A DNA stretch of 64,000 bases from Helianthus annuus (GCF_002127325.2 NC_035435.2:124553127-124617126), one strand, 5' to 3'. Numbered from the stretch's first letter, positions 35,490 through 48,658 are shown. The notes: generated by a model not told the origin, from the letters alone. A program made the numbers and translations.

Positions 35490-38400
35490 TCAAGAAGCTT
35501 GAGTAAGATCTTTCAAAAACGCAACCACATCATCCGACGACTGTAAAAGGTAGCGCGCGTTTGTGCGTGTCCTTCCGACAGCACACGAGAAATAGTTATC
35601 TGCTTTCAGATCTAAAACATTCCACGATACCTTGTCCGCAGACACGGATGACCGCTTTCCACCATTTTCAAAAACGTTATTTCTGTTATTGTTAGTTGTT
35701 CGCTTATTATCTAAACTTTGAGGTGCCCGTTGCTTTTGCGATGTTTTTGACCCGCTTTTACCGAGCTTTTTGTCTCCGGGACCCTTTGCAGTATCATTTA
35801 GTTTGGGTCGTGGAATACCCATGCCGTTATAGGGAAGCTCGGGCTCGAAAAAGGTGTAAATATCTTCATCCTGAAAATATATAAAATCTTAAATCAAATG
35901 AAACATTTGTGTTTTAGTTATAAATATTTAGAGATCGGGTCCAAACTTTTTGGAGTACATACCTTCCCTAGAAAATGGCCGATACATAGGACATAATCAA
36001 TCGGGGATGAAATGGATTTGCTATGAACTATCTCCCCTAATATACGAACGATTGTGATACCCTGTCAAACAATGTTTCAATATATTATATTTCAAACCGT
36101 TTACTTATGGATGGGTCAGTTCGGGTTATGTTTTATTTTTAACCGGTCAAATTAATAACATCAAAGAATTAACTATGTTGAAAGTTTCTCATCATGTGAT
36201 TTTTCATTCAACTCTATAAAACCTACTATCAGTGGCGAAGCTTGAGATTTCCGACGGGGGGTCGAAAACGTATTATACCCAAAAATTTCTATAGAACCTG
36301 AGGGTCGAAAACGTATATACCCAAAAATTTATATACGAAAGCTACATATATAACATTACTGAGCGAAAAATTCAGGGGGTCGGGCGCACCCCCGGGACCC
36401 CTTCTAACCTTCGTCCCTGCCTACTATAAATAATTTAATTAGAAAAAAATGGATTGATTATCACCAAAATAGTTTTAAGAAATCGTTATCATATACGATA
36501 TGAAACTAATTATAAGAAAAAAAAATTATACAAAATGTGTTTTGGGTCAACCCTGTCTGAATATAGCAAAAATTGTGTGATTTTGACCTGTTACCCAACC
36601 CACCGAACCTCGCGACTCGCCCACTTAACAACTAATTAATTATAATAAACTATATAAGATCATAATACAGATTGTAATTAACAAAGTGAGGCAAAAACCT
36701 TAGTTACACCAGCTGCTCGAACCTCAACAGAGCGGCTTCCTTGTACAACATCAACGGATGCATTGGATATCGGGCCCGTCCACAAATGCTGCAGCATGTC
36801 TCTGGCTTGAAGCCTCCCAAATTCAACATCTGCATTCCCGTTTTCGTGACCCAAAAACGAACATAATAATAAAGGATCATAAAAAGTGAATAAAGAAAGT
36901 TGAAATATACCTGCATACTTGTAGTTCCAAACGAGTGATGTCTCCCGGAGCTCGAAATGCGATCGAGGTGTTCGTTCGGTGAAGTACTCAAAGACATGCT
37001 GTCATAAAGATTACAACGTTAGCAAGAATTAGGTAACTAACGTAATATTTATGATTACAAAAGCAGTACTACAAAATAATAATCTAAAGAGTAAAATTCC
37101 ATTTTTCGTCCCTGAGTTTTGGCCAGTTTTGCGACTTTCGTCCAAAGGTTTGTTTTTCCTCATCTGGATCCAAAGGTTTGAATTCCATTTTCATCCGGCT
37201 CGTTATCTCCATCCACTTTTTCTCCGCTAAGTCGGGGGTACTTTTGTCTTTTTCGTCGTTTTTGAATATTTGTACATTATGCTAAATGCTTTTACATAAG
37301 GTGAAAAAGACCGAAATCCCGAATTGCCTTTTAAGTTAACAAAAAAGACGAAAATACCTGACTTAAACGGAGAAAAATAGATGGAGTTAACGAGCCGGAT
37401 GAAAATGGCAAGATTTAACACCTTTTGGTTCCAGCTGCGAAAAACAAACCTTTGGACGAAAGTCGCAAAACTGGCCAAACCTCAGGGACGAAAATGGCAT
37501 TTTACTCTAATCTAAATGTTTGAATAGAAATACAACCTTTACGCTATCGACCCATTCCATATTCGAATGCTCGGGCATAGTTGTCATCCATGTTCCTTTA
37601 GTGGACCGCAGGAACATTCCATTTTCAGCCGCCAACCACATGTTGAACTCACCAAAGTTCTGGGAAATTAATGAACATCGTACCATTGTCAAAACAAAAT
37701 AACAAAATGATAAAAAAAAAAAAAAAAAAAAAAAACTCAATAAAAGTAGATTTAGATAAATACATCATCCAATACGCTTCGGTCACTTCCACTGAGGACA
37801 ACAACGGTTGTATGTGGATCATCGCAAAGCTTCGTCAGTGATTCTTTTAACTCCGGGTGCAATTTAAGATCCATTTCTCTAATCTGATCACCTCCACGCC
37901 TATCGGGAGTATCAACCGGTTCGGTTAATGTAGCGCTGAATCCCTGTGGTTTTTTAATAGAGTGAAAGATTAGAAAAATAATTAATACGAGATGATTAAA
38001 GGGTTTCATTTGTTTTTTATATGGATGATTAGATATGGATGTATTACCAGTATGATTAACCGATTACTTGACTGCAAATAACGCTCGATAGCCTCTTCAA
38101 TGGGCAGTGGTGGTGGAACTTGTCTAGTCCTTTGTTGTGCTTCAACTACTGTGTCGTTCAGTTCACTACAATAGTCAACAATGAAATAAGTCAAAACTTA
38201 GCTGAAGTCAAAAGTCAAAACTCAAAAGTCAACTCTTACTTTCGGGTGGATAGAAAGTCACCAAAAGTGTATTTATAGTTTTCATAATCAGATCTAATGT
38301 GTTACTATTCATAAAAAAACTCACAAAAACATGTTTGTGGGTCAAATGGATCTGACATGTGCTAAATACGTGTGTTGACCCGAACCGGTTTTGACTATCA

Positions 38401-40141
38401 CGCGACCTGACTCCCCATTTTGTACCTTACAAAAGTTTCGGCCCATTCTTGAGCAGTGTGGGTTGTGACATGTAAGAAGTTGTGGCGATGACGTTTTTCT
38501 CTTTCTTCAGCACTCATATTCAACGCTTGGCCTATTGAAGCTGCAACTTCAGTTATGTTCCATGGGTTTACAAGAATAGCCCCTGCACCAAGGGACTGTG
38601 CCGCACCCGCAAACTACAGGTACACAAGAAGAATTATATATACATCTATAAATCATGTGTGTGTATATATTTAGAGTAAATTGCCATTTTAGTCCCTGAG
38701 GTTTGACCAAAATTGCCACTTTAGTCCAAATAGTTTTTTTTCGTGCATTTTAGTCCAAATAGTTTTTTTCCATTTTAGTCCAAATAGTTTTTTCCCTGCC
38801 ATTTTAGTCCCTGACTTTTGTCATTTTTGCCATTTTAGTCCCTGACTTTTGTCATTTTTGCCATTTACATCTACCACCACCGACCCCATCACAACCTTCT
38901 ATCATCGCCACCACCTGCCTGCACGGTCACCATCACCACCCATCATTTCCACCACCACCGGCCACTTTTCCGCCACCCACGTCATCAACCAACACCACCG
39001 CCATCATCGTTAACCAGCAACCACCGCCATCATCTTCACTATAAACCGGCACACCACCATCCCCATACCATCGCACTTGCAAAAAGAGAAAGAAAAATGT
39101 GGTTTGACCAAAATTCATCTAAATTAACTAAATTTTTTGAATGGATTTAGAGGGTTGGATGAAAATGTCAAAAAATGACAAAAGTCAGGGACTAAAATGG
39201 CAGGAAAAAAAACTATTTGGACTAAAATGGCAGGAAAAAAAACTATTTGGACTAAAATGGCACGAAAAAAACTATTTGGACTAAAATGGCACGAAAAAAA
39301 CTATTTGGACTAAAATGGCACGAAAAAACCTATTTGGACTAAAGTGGCAATTTTGGTCAAACCTCAGGGACTAAAATGGCAATTTACAAACAAAGTTTAC
39401 GATATCGATAAGTACCTCACTTAAAATGAGCACCCCCCTTTTGGCATCTTGGCATGCAACAAACTCGTAACTGACAAGATTCATTCCGTCCCTCAAAGAT
39501 GTGACAATTGCTATATCTGACAATGTTAAATTCACGCATAATAGTAAAGCTCACACTCTAGTGTTAAATTTTTGTATTATAAAGCGCATAAAAATCTTAC
39601 TAATCGTACCAGTGACGGCATATAGCGCACATAAAGCCTGAAAATCCAGAGATCGGTCCTGCATACATGATAGAATGATTTAAAAGCATGATTAGCATGA
39701 AGTACAGTGTGTGTGTATAACTATATACACATCAATATTGAATAAGGAAAAAAAAAACAAAAGGCTAACCAGATGATGAATTGGAACAGTTGTGAGTGAC
39801 CCGAATCTTCCATTTATCCGGCCGACAATTTCATGGACTTGACTTGTGAGTTTCTGATCTGCAACATTGCATTATCGAAAACCAAAGATAAAACAAATAT
39901 TAAAAACTGAAAAGTCGATTATCTTATTAATTATCTTATAAACTTACACTCGGGAACATCTGTTCTTGTTGGTACGGCAATCTGTAACAAAACCACTTTA
40001 TCACGCCAATATTGATTCTCTTCTAGAAACTTCTCGAATGCAAGTATCTTTTGCGGAATCCCTTTGATCATATCTAGCCGATCAACACCTAACATTACCT
40101 GTAACAAGAACAAATTTGTAAGAAAATATAACATGTTTTGA

Positions 40142-40172
<31 letters not shown>

Positions 40173-42165
40173 ACATTTTTACAAGTGATCTGGAAAAAAA
40201 GGTGGCATCACCTTTCTACCGGAAAATCTCTCTTTCAGTTCTTTCATATGTTCTTGAACTTGCGGATTTTCAAGTGCACGAATAAAGCGATCCGAATCTA
40301 TACCAATTGGAAACTATAATTCCACAAATTAAAGAACCAACATTAGAAAATATAATCATCACTAAATATTTAACATTGTAACAAATTTATTTTAAAATTA
40401 CCGCAGCAACACGAGTGAGTCTCCCTTGATCCTCTACACCTTCAGGAGTACCTTCAAGTCCAAGTATACGCGTACAAGCACTAACAAAGTGTCTTGCATA
40501 ATCATACGTATGGAAACTAAAAAAACATTCAATTAAATTAATAATTTAATATATGTTTCAACTTATGAAATACGTATTTTTGATATAACAAACGTACCCA
40601 ACCAAGTCAGCAGCAAGAACAGCACGTAAAAGCTCAGAACGAGAAGGCAACGTCCTATGAATTTCAGAAGACGGAAACGGTGTATGAAGAAACCAACCGA
40701 CTTTCATGTTACTATTGTGATCTTTCAGACATTTTGGAAGAAACATAAGATGGTAATCATGGCACCAAACAACATCACCTTCTTCGTAATGTTCGTTTAC
40801 CACATCCGCAAACATTTGATTTGCTTTCTTGTACGCTGCAAATTGTGATTGGAAGCTTCTTGTTGTTGCCAAACGGTCTTCTTGTGGAAGACCGAGGTAA
40901 TGAAAAAGTGGCCACAATATGTTGTTACAGTAACCGTTGTAATATTGATGCACCACTTCTTCATCAAGAAACACCGGTATACACCTCTACAAAATGATAA
41001 TGACTGTTAATCAATAGTTCAATGCCCTTTACTGAAAATTTTAATTTTAGAGCATTCACATCTGCTTCCCTATCCCCGTCCACATAATTATACTAAAACT
41101 CACTACATTTTCTTTCTCCTTTTCAATTAAATAATATTTTTTATACTTTTATCATTACATTTTCTCTCATCCACTCACAACCATTTTCAATAAATATTAA
41201 AAAATAAATGTGGGGAACAGTGTCACCCCAAATATACAGCTGAACAGTAACCTTTATCTCTCCTTCACTCCAAACCATTTTCACAAAATATTAAAAAAAA
41301 TAAATGCGAGGGAACAGTGTTTCCCCAAATATACAAATGAACATTAACATTTTCTCTCTCCTTCACTCACAACAATTTAAAAAAAAAGTAAAAAATAAAT
41401 GCGGAGAAACAGTGTCTCCTCAAGTATACAGATGTCTCCTTCACTCACAACAATTTAAAAAAAAAGTAAAAAATAAATGCGGAGAAACAGTGTCTCCTCA
41501 AGTATACAGATGAACGGTAACTTTTTCTATCTCCTCCACTCGCAACCACATTCCTAAAATATGCAGAACTCACTCACAAATAAATGCAAAACTTGTTGTG
41601 AATGCTCGAGGTTAAGAAAAAATGTACCTTTTCCGCCAATGCTTTAGTCAGTGCTCGTTGCCCAGGCTCATCGGGCACATTTACACCTGCCCATCCGATC
41701 CATTTTGCTTCAACCTCCTTAACACCTAGAATACGTTGAAACGAAACAGAATCAACAGATTTAGATTAAATTTTATATGTTCAACACAAGTAGATTTAAA
41801 TGCATACCGAGGAGCGCGCTGACTAGACCACCAGCGCTAACTTCAAGCGACCAACTTTCTTCACCTCTTCTGACAGCAGAAACCGGCAATCTATTAGCAA
41901 CAACCAATAACCGTTGCGTAAAAAGCCCACCATCCGGTTTCTCCCAACCGTCACGTGCAGCGGATGCTCCCTCTAGATACTGTTCCAACAAGTTATCACT
42001 AGAATCAACGCCGTCATTAGCGCTTGACTCATTAGAATATGAAGCTCTACTGTTCTTTCTCAGCTCTCTTTCTCTTAAAAGTCTCTCTATTCGACTTGAT
42101 GGAACCGACGATGAGTTGGCGTTGTTGTTGTTGTTGTTGTTGTTGTTGTACTTATTTCCGGGCAT
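35490..42165 (-). CDS. TPS1: Class I trehalose-6-phosphate synthase, 17 exons
   Basis: It makes trehalose-6-phosphate from UDP-glucose and glucose-6-phosphate; T6P signals sucrose status. Exons in transcript order: 42165-41808, 41725-41628, 40986-40598, 40516-40402, 40313-40212, 40098-39948, 39858-39770, 39658-39610, 39516-39416, 38613-38426, 38165-38048, 37943-37764, 37659-37537, 36998-36911, 36829-36699, 36061-35963, 35870-35490. All joins are GT-AG and the sum is 2,760 nt, 919 residues (Arabidopsis TPS1 942). N-terminal extension [13 protein letters not shown] (autoinhibitory type) after a poly-Asn run coded by (GTT)n; GT20 domain with [62 protein letters not shown]-like C-terminal domain with [10 protein letters not shown] in place of an active phosphatase motif; end [20 protein letters not shown]. 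Four introns hold transposons. Confidence 0.95.
36230..36419. mobile_element. hAT-type MITE in a TPS1 intron, 190 bp
   Basis: Ends CAGTGGCGAAGC and, inverted, CAGGGACGAAGG, with a perfect 8-bp duplication CCTACTAT at 36222-36229 and 36420-36427. Lies in intron 36062-36698. Confidence 0.92.
37089..37507. mobile_element. MULE-like palindromic MITE in a TPS1 intron, 419 bp
   Basis: Long inverted arms (gagtaaaattcc..., ...ggcattttactc) and a perfect 9-bp duplication TAATCTAAA at 37080-37088 and 37508-37516. It ends only about 30 bp from the donor site at 37536. Confidence 0.92.
38674..39387. mobile_element. MULE-like MITE with internal repeats in a TPS1 intron
   Basis: Inverted arms gagtaaattgccattttagtc and its inverse. 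Within the arms ccattttagtccaaatagtttttt and its inverse recur several times in tandem (38735-38860, 39185-39345). Between them is CCA-rich sequence. No matching 9-bp duplication found; the right terminus is eroded. Lies in intron 38614-39415. Confidence 0.75.
41050..41607. mobile_element. Tourist-like MITE in TPS1 intron 2, with a duplicated segment
   Basis: Starts GAGCATTCACATC after TTA (41047-41049) and ends GTGAATGCTC at 41607. The right-hand TTA is lost or displaced. A ~78-bp unit (tctccttcactcacaac...tatacagatg) occurs twice in tandem at about 41361-41510. Same family as 24393-24710. Confidence 0.8.
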
Positions 42166-42960
42166 GTTTGTTTTCTAACCAACTTCAACAGAAGTGGACA
42201 ATATTCCCAAAGCAGTTGTTCTACATTATGATTAAATTTTAAGCCAATAAACAGGAAATTATTTCCATTAACCTCTAAAACAGTGGAAAACATGAATAAT
42301 AACTATACAAATTCTTCACCATCTTCAGTAAACAAATAATAAAACTAGATAAACTAATGGAGATAATATATAATAATAAGAATGAATGGGATCCACATAA
42401 TTTAACCAGAATACAAATGGGTCCATACTGTTTCAGTCCAAGATTTCAGAACCCCACATTTAAAATTCATCTTATTTCATTAATCCAATTAATACCCATA
42501 AATCCATAACAACAAACTTCCAAGAATTTTGCAAAAAAAAAAAAAGAACAATAACATTGCATGTGAGTAGTGAATAAGGGAGTTAAGTTTGAAGAAATTA
42601 AACAAAGCCCCCCAAGTTCATATGGATTCAAGAAACAGAGAGAGACTGACCAAAGTAGAGTCATTTTGTTGAAGTGAATGATTGGTTAGATCAGCGGATG
42701 TAGGATTTCCAATCCCAGCCGTTGAATTGGGGGTTAGAGAGAGAGAAAGGAAGAGAGGGAGCGTTTGGGTGGCAGAGAAAAGGCATGATGATGGGAGAAA
42801 GAAGAGGGAACAGTTGGATCCTCGTGTAAGCTTTACAAGGTCTATATCTCAACCCCCATGCAGCTAGCTAAGATCATCAATAATTGGAGATAGATAGATA
42901 TCATCAGCAACTTATATATATTTTCCACTTATTTTTAATCAGGTTAAATAAAGAAAATAT
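42166..42960. other. TPS1 leader and promoter region
   Basis: Upstream DNA of TPS1 (- strand), with GA-rich stretch 42720-42800 that would be a CT-rich leader or promoter on the - strand. An acceptor-like GGTTAG lies about 9 bp before the ATG, so a leader intron is possible. No other gene seen. Confidence 0.4.
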
Positions 42961-43223
42961 CATTGAGATATTGGTCTAGTGGTCAAAAGGCCTATCCTAC
43001 GTAGTGGAGATATAGGTTGCGTCATTTTCGGGAGATATCTGAGTGAAATAACGAATCGGTGCTCTAATCTCGGGTTTGAACCTGACGGAGTTAAGGGTTT
43101 ACGGATTCCATCCGGTTCGCGCGCATTAGGGGGTACGGTCTCATAGCGGTCGAGGAGTCGACCTTGAACATAGCCTTGAGTAAGGTGAGTTTACACGTAA
43201 GATTCTTTGTGGTTCAAAAAAAG
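42961..43223 (+). mobile_element. tRNA-derived SINE, 263 bp
   Basis: Pol III box A-like ttggtctagtggtcaaaagg near 42971 and box B gggtttgaacctga near 43072-43085, an A-rich end, and a perfect 12-bp duplication TAAAGAAAATAT at 42949-42960 and 43224-43235. Confidence 0.88.
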
Positions 43224-43276
43224 TAAAGAAAATATTAAATAGTTTATAAAATAATAATATTTTAGAATAAAATATG

Positions 43277-43511
43277 TTTCAAATTGGCAATGAGTTATAG
43301 TTCAATTGGCATTGGAAGAGGGGAATGGAGATTTAGGGTTTGAATCCAATCCCTACCGGATTTTACTGTAGTAGCGACGAGTTTTCTCCAGAACTGAAAA
43401 TGGTGGACTTGGGCTACTCAGTGCTTTCTACAATCGCAGATGTATAGGGTCGTCTTTTGCCATTGGGTTATACTAGGTGGCTAGGCTTAGGCTGTTCAAA
43501 AAATAAATAAC
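43277..43511 (+). mobile_element. tRNA-derived SINE, 235 bp, second family member or type
   Basis: Box A-like agttcaattggca near 43300 and box B gggtttgaatccaatcc near 43336, flanked by a perfect 10-bp duplication ATAAAATATG at 43267-43276 and 43512-43521. Its body differs from the SINE just upstream. Confidence 0.85.
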
Positions 43512-43544
43512 ATAAAATATGAGTACATGCCCGGAAGACAAAAG

Positions 43545-43740
43545 GTACATGCACTAATCGGTCTTTGTCTCGATTGTTGAGTGATATGTGTTTTATGTCC
43601 AAGGCTTGATGCAAAACTACCATCGAGCCGGGTCACCGGAAGCAGCCTCTCTATTCCTACAGGGTATAGGTAAGGCTTTCTACATCTTACTCTCCTTAGA
43701 TCTTACCTTAGCTTTGCTATTGATAGAATTTAACGTGTAT
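43545..43740 (+). mobile_element. SINE-like 3' fragment
   Basis: The stretch gagccgggtcaccggaagcagcctctc and ggtataggtaaggctttctacatc resembles the conserved body/tail of common plant SINEs (Au/TS-like). No pol III boxes or duplication found, so it is probably a 5'-truncated copy. Confidence 0.45.
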
Positions 43741-44466
43741 GATGAACATAAAATAAGAGTGTGAGAGTGTGTTGTGTGCGATATATATGTGTAGATAGTA
43801 TGTATGTATGTGTCATCAAGGATCGGTGAGTGATAACCATTTTTCGTTGAAAAAAATCTTCGGAATCAAGCGGCGGTATGCCCCGTTGGGGCTCGCTCTA
43901 TCCGGGCTTGACTCAGACTACCCTAAGCAACAAGAGAGACATGAAATAAGAGAAGCGGAAAAAAAAAATTGTGTGCTTAATAAAAAAAATGAGCTCCCGT
44001 AATGATAAACATAAACTCCATTGTTTGAAAGAAAATAACACGTATTCAATGAGTGCTTACGTAAGTTGAATTACACATCACCTACCTATAGATGGACACG
44101 TTGATATATAATTCTTTTTTTTTTCTAAAAGAAGATAAAAACCATTCCCATTTTTCCGGTAAGCCGCCGGCTGAAAAATTTTCAAAGGAAGTGATGTGCT
44201 CCGATGTCAATTGTCAATCTTACCTAATTATTGTACGATTTGCTATTCAAAATCTTCTTTTGTTGTTTTGCATATGAAAGACTAGCAATACTTTTAAAGG
44301 GCTCATGATTAGGTCCTTGAATAAGAAAGGTAATCAAAGTCATCTTAAATAACTTTCTAGAGATATATAACACCATTTCATCATGGCCATGAAAATGGGG
44401 CGTTATGTAATATGTAGCACTCACGTCAGTACGCGTCAGAAAGTGATGTGATGCAAAAGAGGGACG
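43741..44466. other. Intergenic, nothing recognised
   Basis: No gene or clear element. Confidence 0.5.
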
Positions 44467-44474
44467 AGTGGAAT

Positions 44475-45549
44475 CAGTGGCGCACTCAGGAATTTTTTCC
44501 TGGGAGTGCGGAAAAAATTTAAAAATTTTAGCCCCCTAGCTATATAAAAAACTTCGGTTCATAGCGGGTCGGATCGGGTCAGGTCGGATCATGTAAAACA
44601 AGTAGACATAAACAAACAAAGTTTCGCGGGTCGGATCAGATCGGGTCGGGTTGGGTCAATTTCAATTTTGAAACAATCAAACCCTATTTCCTAACTTCCT
44701 ATCATATTAACAAACAAAGTTTCAAGTAAAATAGTAAACAACATAAAAAAACATCACAAGTAAGTAAAGTAACAACAAAAAACCATCAAAGTTCAAACCC
44801 TATCTACTTCTATTTACCCTAATCATTAAATAAAAAAAAAAAAACTTATCTAAGACATAGCTTGGTCTTTAATTAGAAGAATCTGACAGAAAAAAGTGGT
44901 CCAACCCTTTTCCTCTTGAGAAATCGCGCCATAACTTTTCTACTCATGGTTCTTATCACATATAAATTGCTCCATAAGTTCATAAAACAACACTAAACAC
45001 TTAAACAAAATAAATAATCATGTTCAACCAATACCATAGTCCATAAGTTTCAATTTTAATTTTAAAACATTCAAGCCCTAATTTTAAATGTTGATTAGTA
45101 ATCATATAAACAAACAAAGCTTAAAATAAAACAAAAAAATAATTAACTACAAGTCTAGAACAACTAAAAAACATCAAAAAACATAAAGAGATCAAACCCT
45201 TTTACATCTATATTTTCTCCTAATCACCGCGTAAAACAACAAAAATCAATCAATAAAAAAGGATAAATCTTTGGGTTAGGTAGTTGGGTTAATAAATTTA
45301 GATTGTAGATTGAGTTAACTAAAGTGAACAAGTGGTTAAAGAATAATTATACAAATTGTGTCATATACATATATATTGTTAATAATTAGTGTTTATTTTT
45401 TTTTTATAAATTCATAATATTTTTTTCTAGTGAGGACGGTTGAAAATTTTCGAGGGGTGCGGTTGAGATTTTCGACAAAAATTAGCACTTAATTTTTTTT
45501 TTCAAGGGGTGCTGCCGCCCACCCACCACTGTGAGTAGGTCCGCCCCTA
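44475..45549. mobile_element. hAT-type element, 1,075 bp, non-coding
   Basis: Left end CAGTGGCGCACTCAGG, right end inverted TAGGGGCGGACCTACTC, perfect 8-bp duplication AGTGGAAT at 44467-44474 and 45550-45557. The A-rich interior has paired cggatcgggtcgg motifs but no transposase. Confidence 0.88.
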
Positions 45550-45557
45550 AGTGGAAT

Positions 45558-46470
45558 GTGGCGTTTTACAAAAAAAATAATAATAAAGCCATAAACATTA
45601 ACCAATTAAAACCAACTCAAAATTCACCCACCAATGAAACGCCACACATTTGCCCTCATACCAGTAGAGATCCTCAAACCCCAACCACAACGTCGTGCTC
45701 CACATCAGACACGGGATGGTTAGCTTGACGTGAACTGGCTTTCACGCACAAGCTGTGTATTCTAAAAAAAATAGTTATGGTGCATTTAAAGGGACCCATT
45801 CTTCTAAAAAAATTTTATTGGGACCATTTCCTCATGAGACCAAATAAATAAAACTTTTTTGTGTTTTAATGTGAGAATAAAATATTACTAATGTAACATG
45901 TTAAAGGGTATGAATGAATAAAAGAAAAGGTTTGATGAGTGACTTAGTGAGTTACTAATAAAATATTACTAATAATTGACCTGGGAACTCTTTAAAAAAT
46001 TTTGGTCACTTAAAGTAGAAGTGTCTCAGTAATTGCATTATTATAAATCTTCTTGTGGTCAAAATATAAATGTTAATCATAAACAAATTGCACAAATTAT
46101 AAACTTTAATAATCAGTAGTGAATCTATGTGTTGCTGCAAGGCGTTGTGATGAAAAACTTATAAGGCTCGGTTTTAATTTAAGTTAGGTTAAAATATAGA
46201 TAAAAATAATCACGTCGCAATAATATATTTGAACTTTGAATTAAATTTACATCCAAAATTTAAATAAAATAAGCATGTCGCACGGTTTTGAATAAAATTC
46301 ACATTATAGAAAAAAAAATTAAAAATTTATAAATTGTGAAGCAACTTTAAGGGCTTGTATATTTGTGCTTTGATAACTTGAACATTACTACGAAACAACT
46401 CCTTTTTAAACATAATTCACACCGAAACGTATATGAAAATGTGAATGTCGCAACGATATATTCAAACGAT

Positions 46471-46471
<1 letters not shown>
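45558..46471. other. Intergenic, nothing recognised
   Basis: AT-rich; no gene seen. Confidence 0.5.

Positions 46472-46472
<1 letters not shown>

Positions 46473-46541
<69 letters not shown>
46473..46541 (+). repeat. (AAT)n microsatellite
   Basis: About 23 uninterrupted AAT units. Long perfect trinucleotide runs are usually polymorphic. Confidence 0.97.
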
Positions 46542-46544
<3 letters not shown>

Positions 46545-46879
46545 CAATAAATGATAAAAAGGAGACATATTACATTTTTTTTTCTTTAAAGTAATTTTAT
46601 GCAGGATTAAAAATAGGTAGGAAAACTGATTTGGTGTATTTCTACTTCCACACTCACCCCCACATCCTCCACCCATTACTAGTTATGGAAACAAGAAAGC
46701 ACATATCTCCAACCTCTAATGACATCATTATATCAATAAAGCTTAATTATTGTTTATAACTAGAAACCACTGGTAGATATTCTTTTTCTAGAAAGAAGGA
46801 CAGCTTGTAAAAACAAAAAAGAACGCACAAGATACTGTAGCCTGTATTCAATGATCTGATAACCGGATATAGGTGATAA

Positions 46880-47076
46880 CAATGGTGGACTTATAGTGTG
46901 AGTAGGGGTAGCACGGGCTACCCCTCAACCCGGTCTCCGTAGTGTAAAAATACCCCTTAACTTCATTTCCTTAGTGTAAAAATACCCTCAACTTCGTTTC
47001 CATTATATAAAGGATACCCCTGATTCTAAAAAAAAAAATAGGATATCCCTAACTTTTTGGGCTAGTTCCGCCACTA
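46880..47076. mobile_element. hAT-type MITE, 197 bp
   Basis: Ends CAATGGTGGACTTA and, inverted, TAGTGGCGGAACTAG, perfect 8-bp duplication GGTGATAA at 46872-46879 and 47077-47084. Internal aaaataccccttaacttc repeats. Confidence 0.92.
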
Positions 47077-47429
47077 GGTGATAAGATGTTTTCTCTCTAT
47101 CTAATTGTTAGAGAGTTCAAATTCTATAAGATGTAAATATACGTGACTGATAAGTAGTGATTAAAATTAGAAGTTGTTCTAAGAAAATTGATAATTGGAT
47201 TAGTCATTAAACCTACCGTTTTATCAGTCGATCAGTCGGGTTAGTTTTAAAAAACTAGATGTCGTCGTAAATAAGTTTATTTATCTTTAACAAAATACGA
47301 AGACCTGAATAAGAAAAAATATGAAGCATGAAGTGGTAAACAAATCAATAAATGAGATGGTAGAAGGAAAATAATATTAAATAAATTTGGCTGAATTTGC
47401 CAAACTATTGTCGGACAGTTTAAAGATAA

Positions 47430-47895
47430 GAGCATTCACATTGGAGTCTCTATTCTATATAATATAAAGGAAACAACAAAAACACCATCACATTGAATTG
47501 AAATCTCTATACTAGAGAAAATATATAGAAAGTAAAGTACACCTCTATATTTAGAGGTTTAGAGTATTCATATTGGAGCCTCTATTATATATAATATAAA
47601 AAAAAGAATAGAGGAAACAACAAAAACACAATCACATTGTAATTTCTATAATAGAGAAAAATATAAAGAAAATAAAGTACACCTCTATATTTAGAGGTTT
47701 ATATTCAACCCTCTATATTTTTATGTGAGTGTGTAAGAAAGAAAAAAAATAATAAAATAGTGTTCATAAGAAAGAAAGAAATAGATAGATAGAGGTAGAG
47801 AGTCGGATGTAAGATGTTTTCGATAAATTAAAAAAAAAATTAGAGAAAAATGTGTTTTTATATAGATGGAGATGGAGACTCCAATGTGAATGCTG
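47430..47895. mobile_element. Tourist-like MITE with a duplicated left half
   Basis: Ends GAGCATTCACATTGGAG and, inverted, AGCATTCACATTGGAG. The first ~140 bp (to tttagaggttta) are repeated in tandem at 47567-47702 with changes. No clear target duplication. Confidence 0.75.
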
Positions 47896-48658
47896 GTTCA
47901 AATGGACTCAACCAGACTAGTTATATAAACGTTTCCAATCCAACCGGCTGGTCCGATTCTAAAAACCGGTAATAATATCCACAACTTATTAAAGTATAAC
48001 ACTAACCTATCTTCCTAATTCACCGGGAATAATCTTGTCATATGGCATCATCTCAATTTCTTTTACAATATCGATTTAAGTCCTAAAACCCCTACATACA
48101 AACACTATTTCTTCAAAATGCTAGTATTAAACCTTAGTTAACTAAAAACACAAAATAAACACATATAAATATAGTTCTAAAAATGTGTAATCATCAACCA
48201 AATCCAATTCTAAACTCACCCAATTTCAGATTCCTTAAAACAAACGTTCATATATCAATCTAAACCATTGTAAATTATGGAACAATACTTAGTTCTCATA
48301 ATCCTTCGGTAATTAACTTATTATACGAATCAACGCAGTTACAAACCAATGCACGTGACGAATAATCGTAGATCTCAACTCAAGATACAGTAATAAAAAC
48401 AAACCTGTTTGTTTATTGATTACAATCAGAGGCACGGCTCCTTCAAAGTTTCGTTGTGGATTGAGAAGGAATATGAGAGTGAAATGAAGGATGGATGGTG
48501 TAGGGTTTTGTAGCAAAGCATATTAGAGGAGTAGGATGAATTCCATTTGGTGTTGATACGCAAGTTTTTTTGGTGGGAATTGGGATCGACTTTTTGTGAA
48601 AAGCTGTTTCTCGTGGCTCATCATTTGGAGGGAATTTGTTCTTCCTCCTTTTGTTTTG
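47896..48658. other. Intergenic, nothing recognised
   Basis: No gene recognised. Confidence 0.5.

Noticed and set aside
38933..39118. Gly-rich small protein on the - strand
   Set aside because: It reads through the CCA-rich core of a MULE-like MITE inside a TPS1 intron.
42961..43511. Functional tRNA genes
   Set aside because: A and B box-like motifs are present but no cloverleaf can be formed, and the target duplications show these are SINEs.
46473..46676. Tyr-rich small ORF on the - strand
   Set aside because: It is the reverse reading of the (AAT)n microsatellite with no homologous context.
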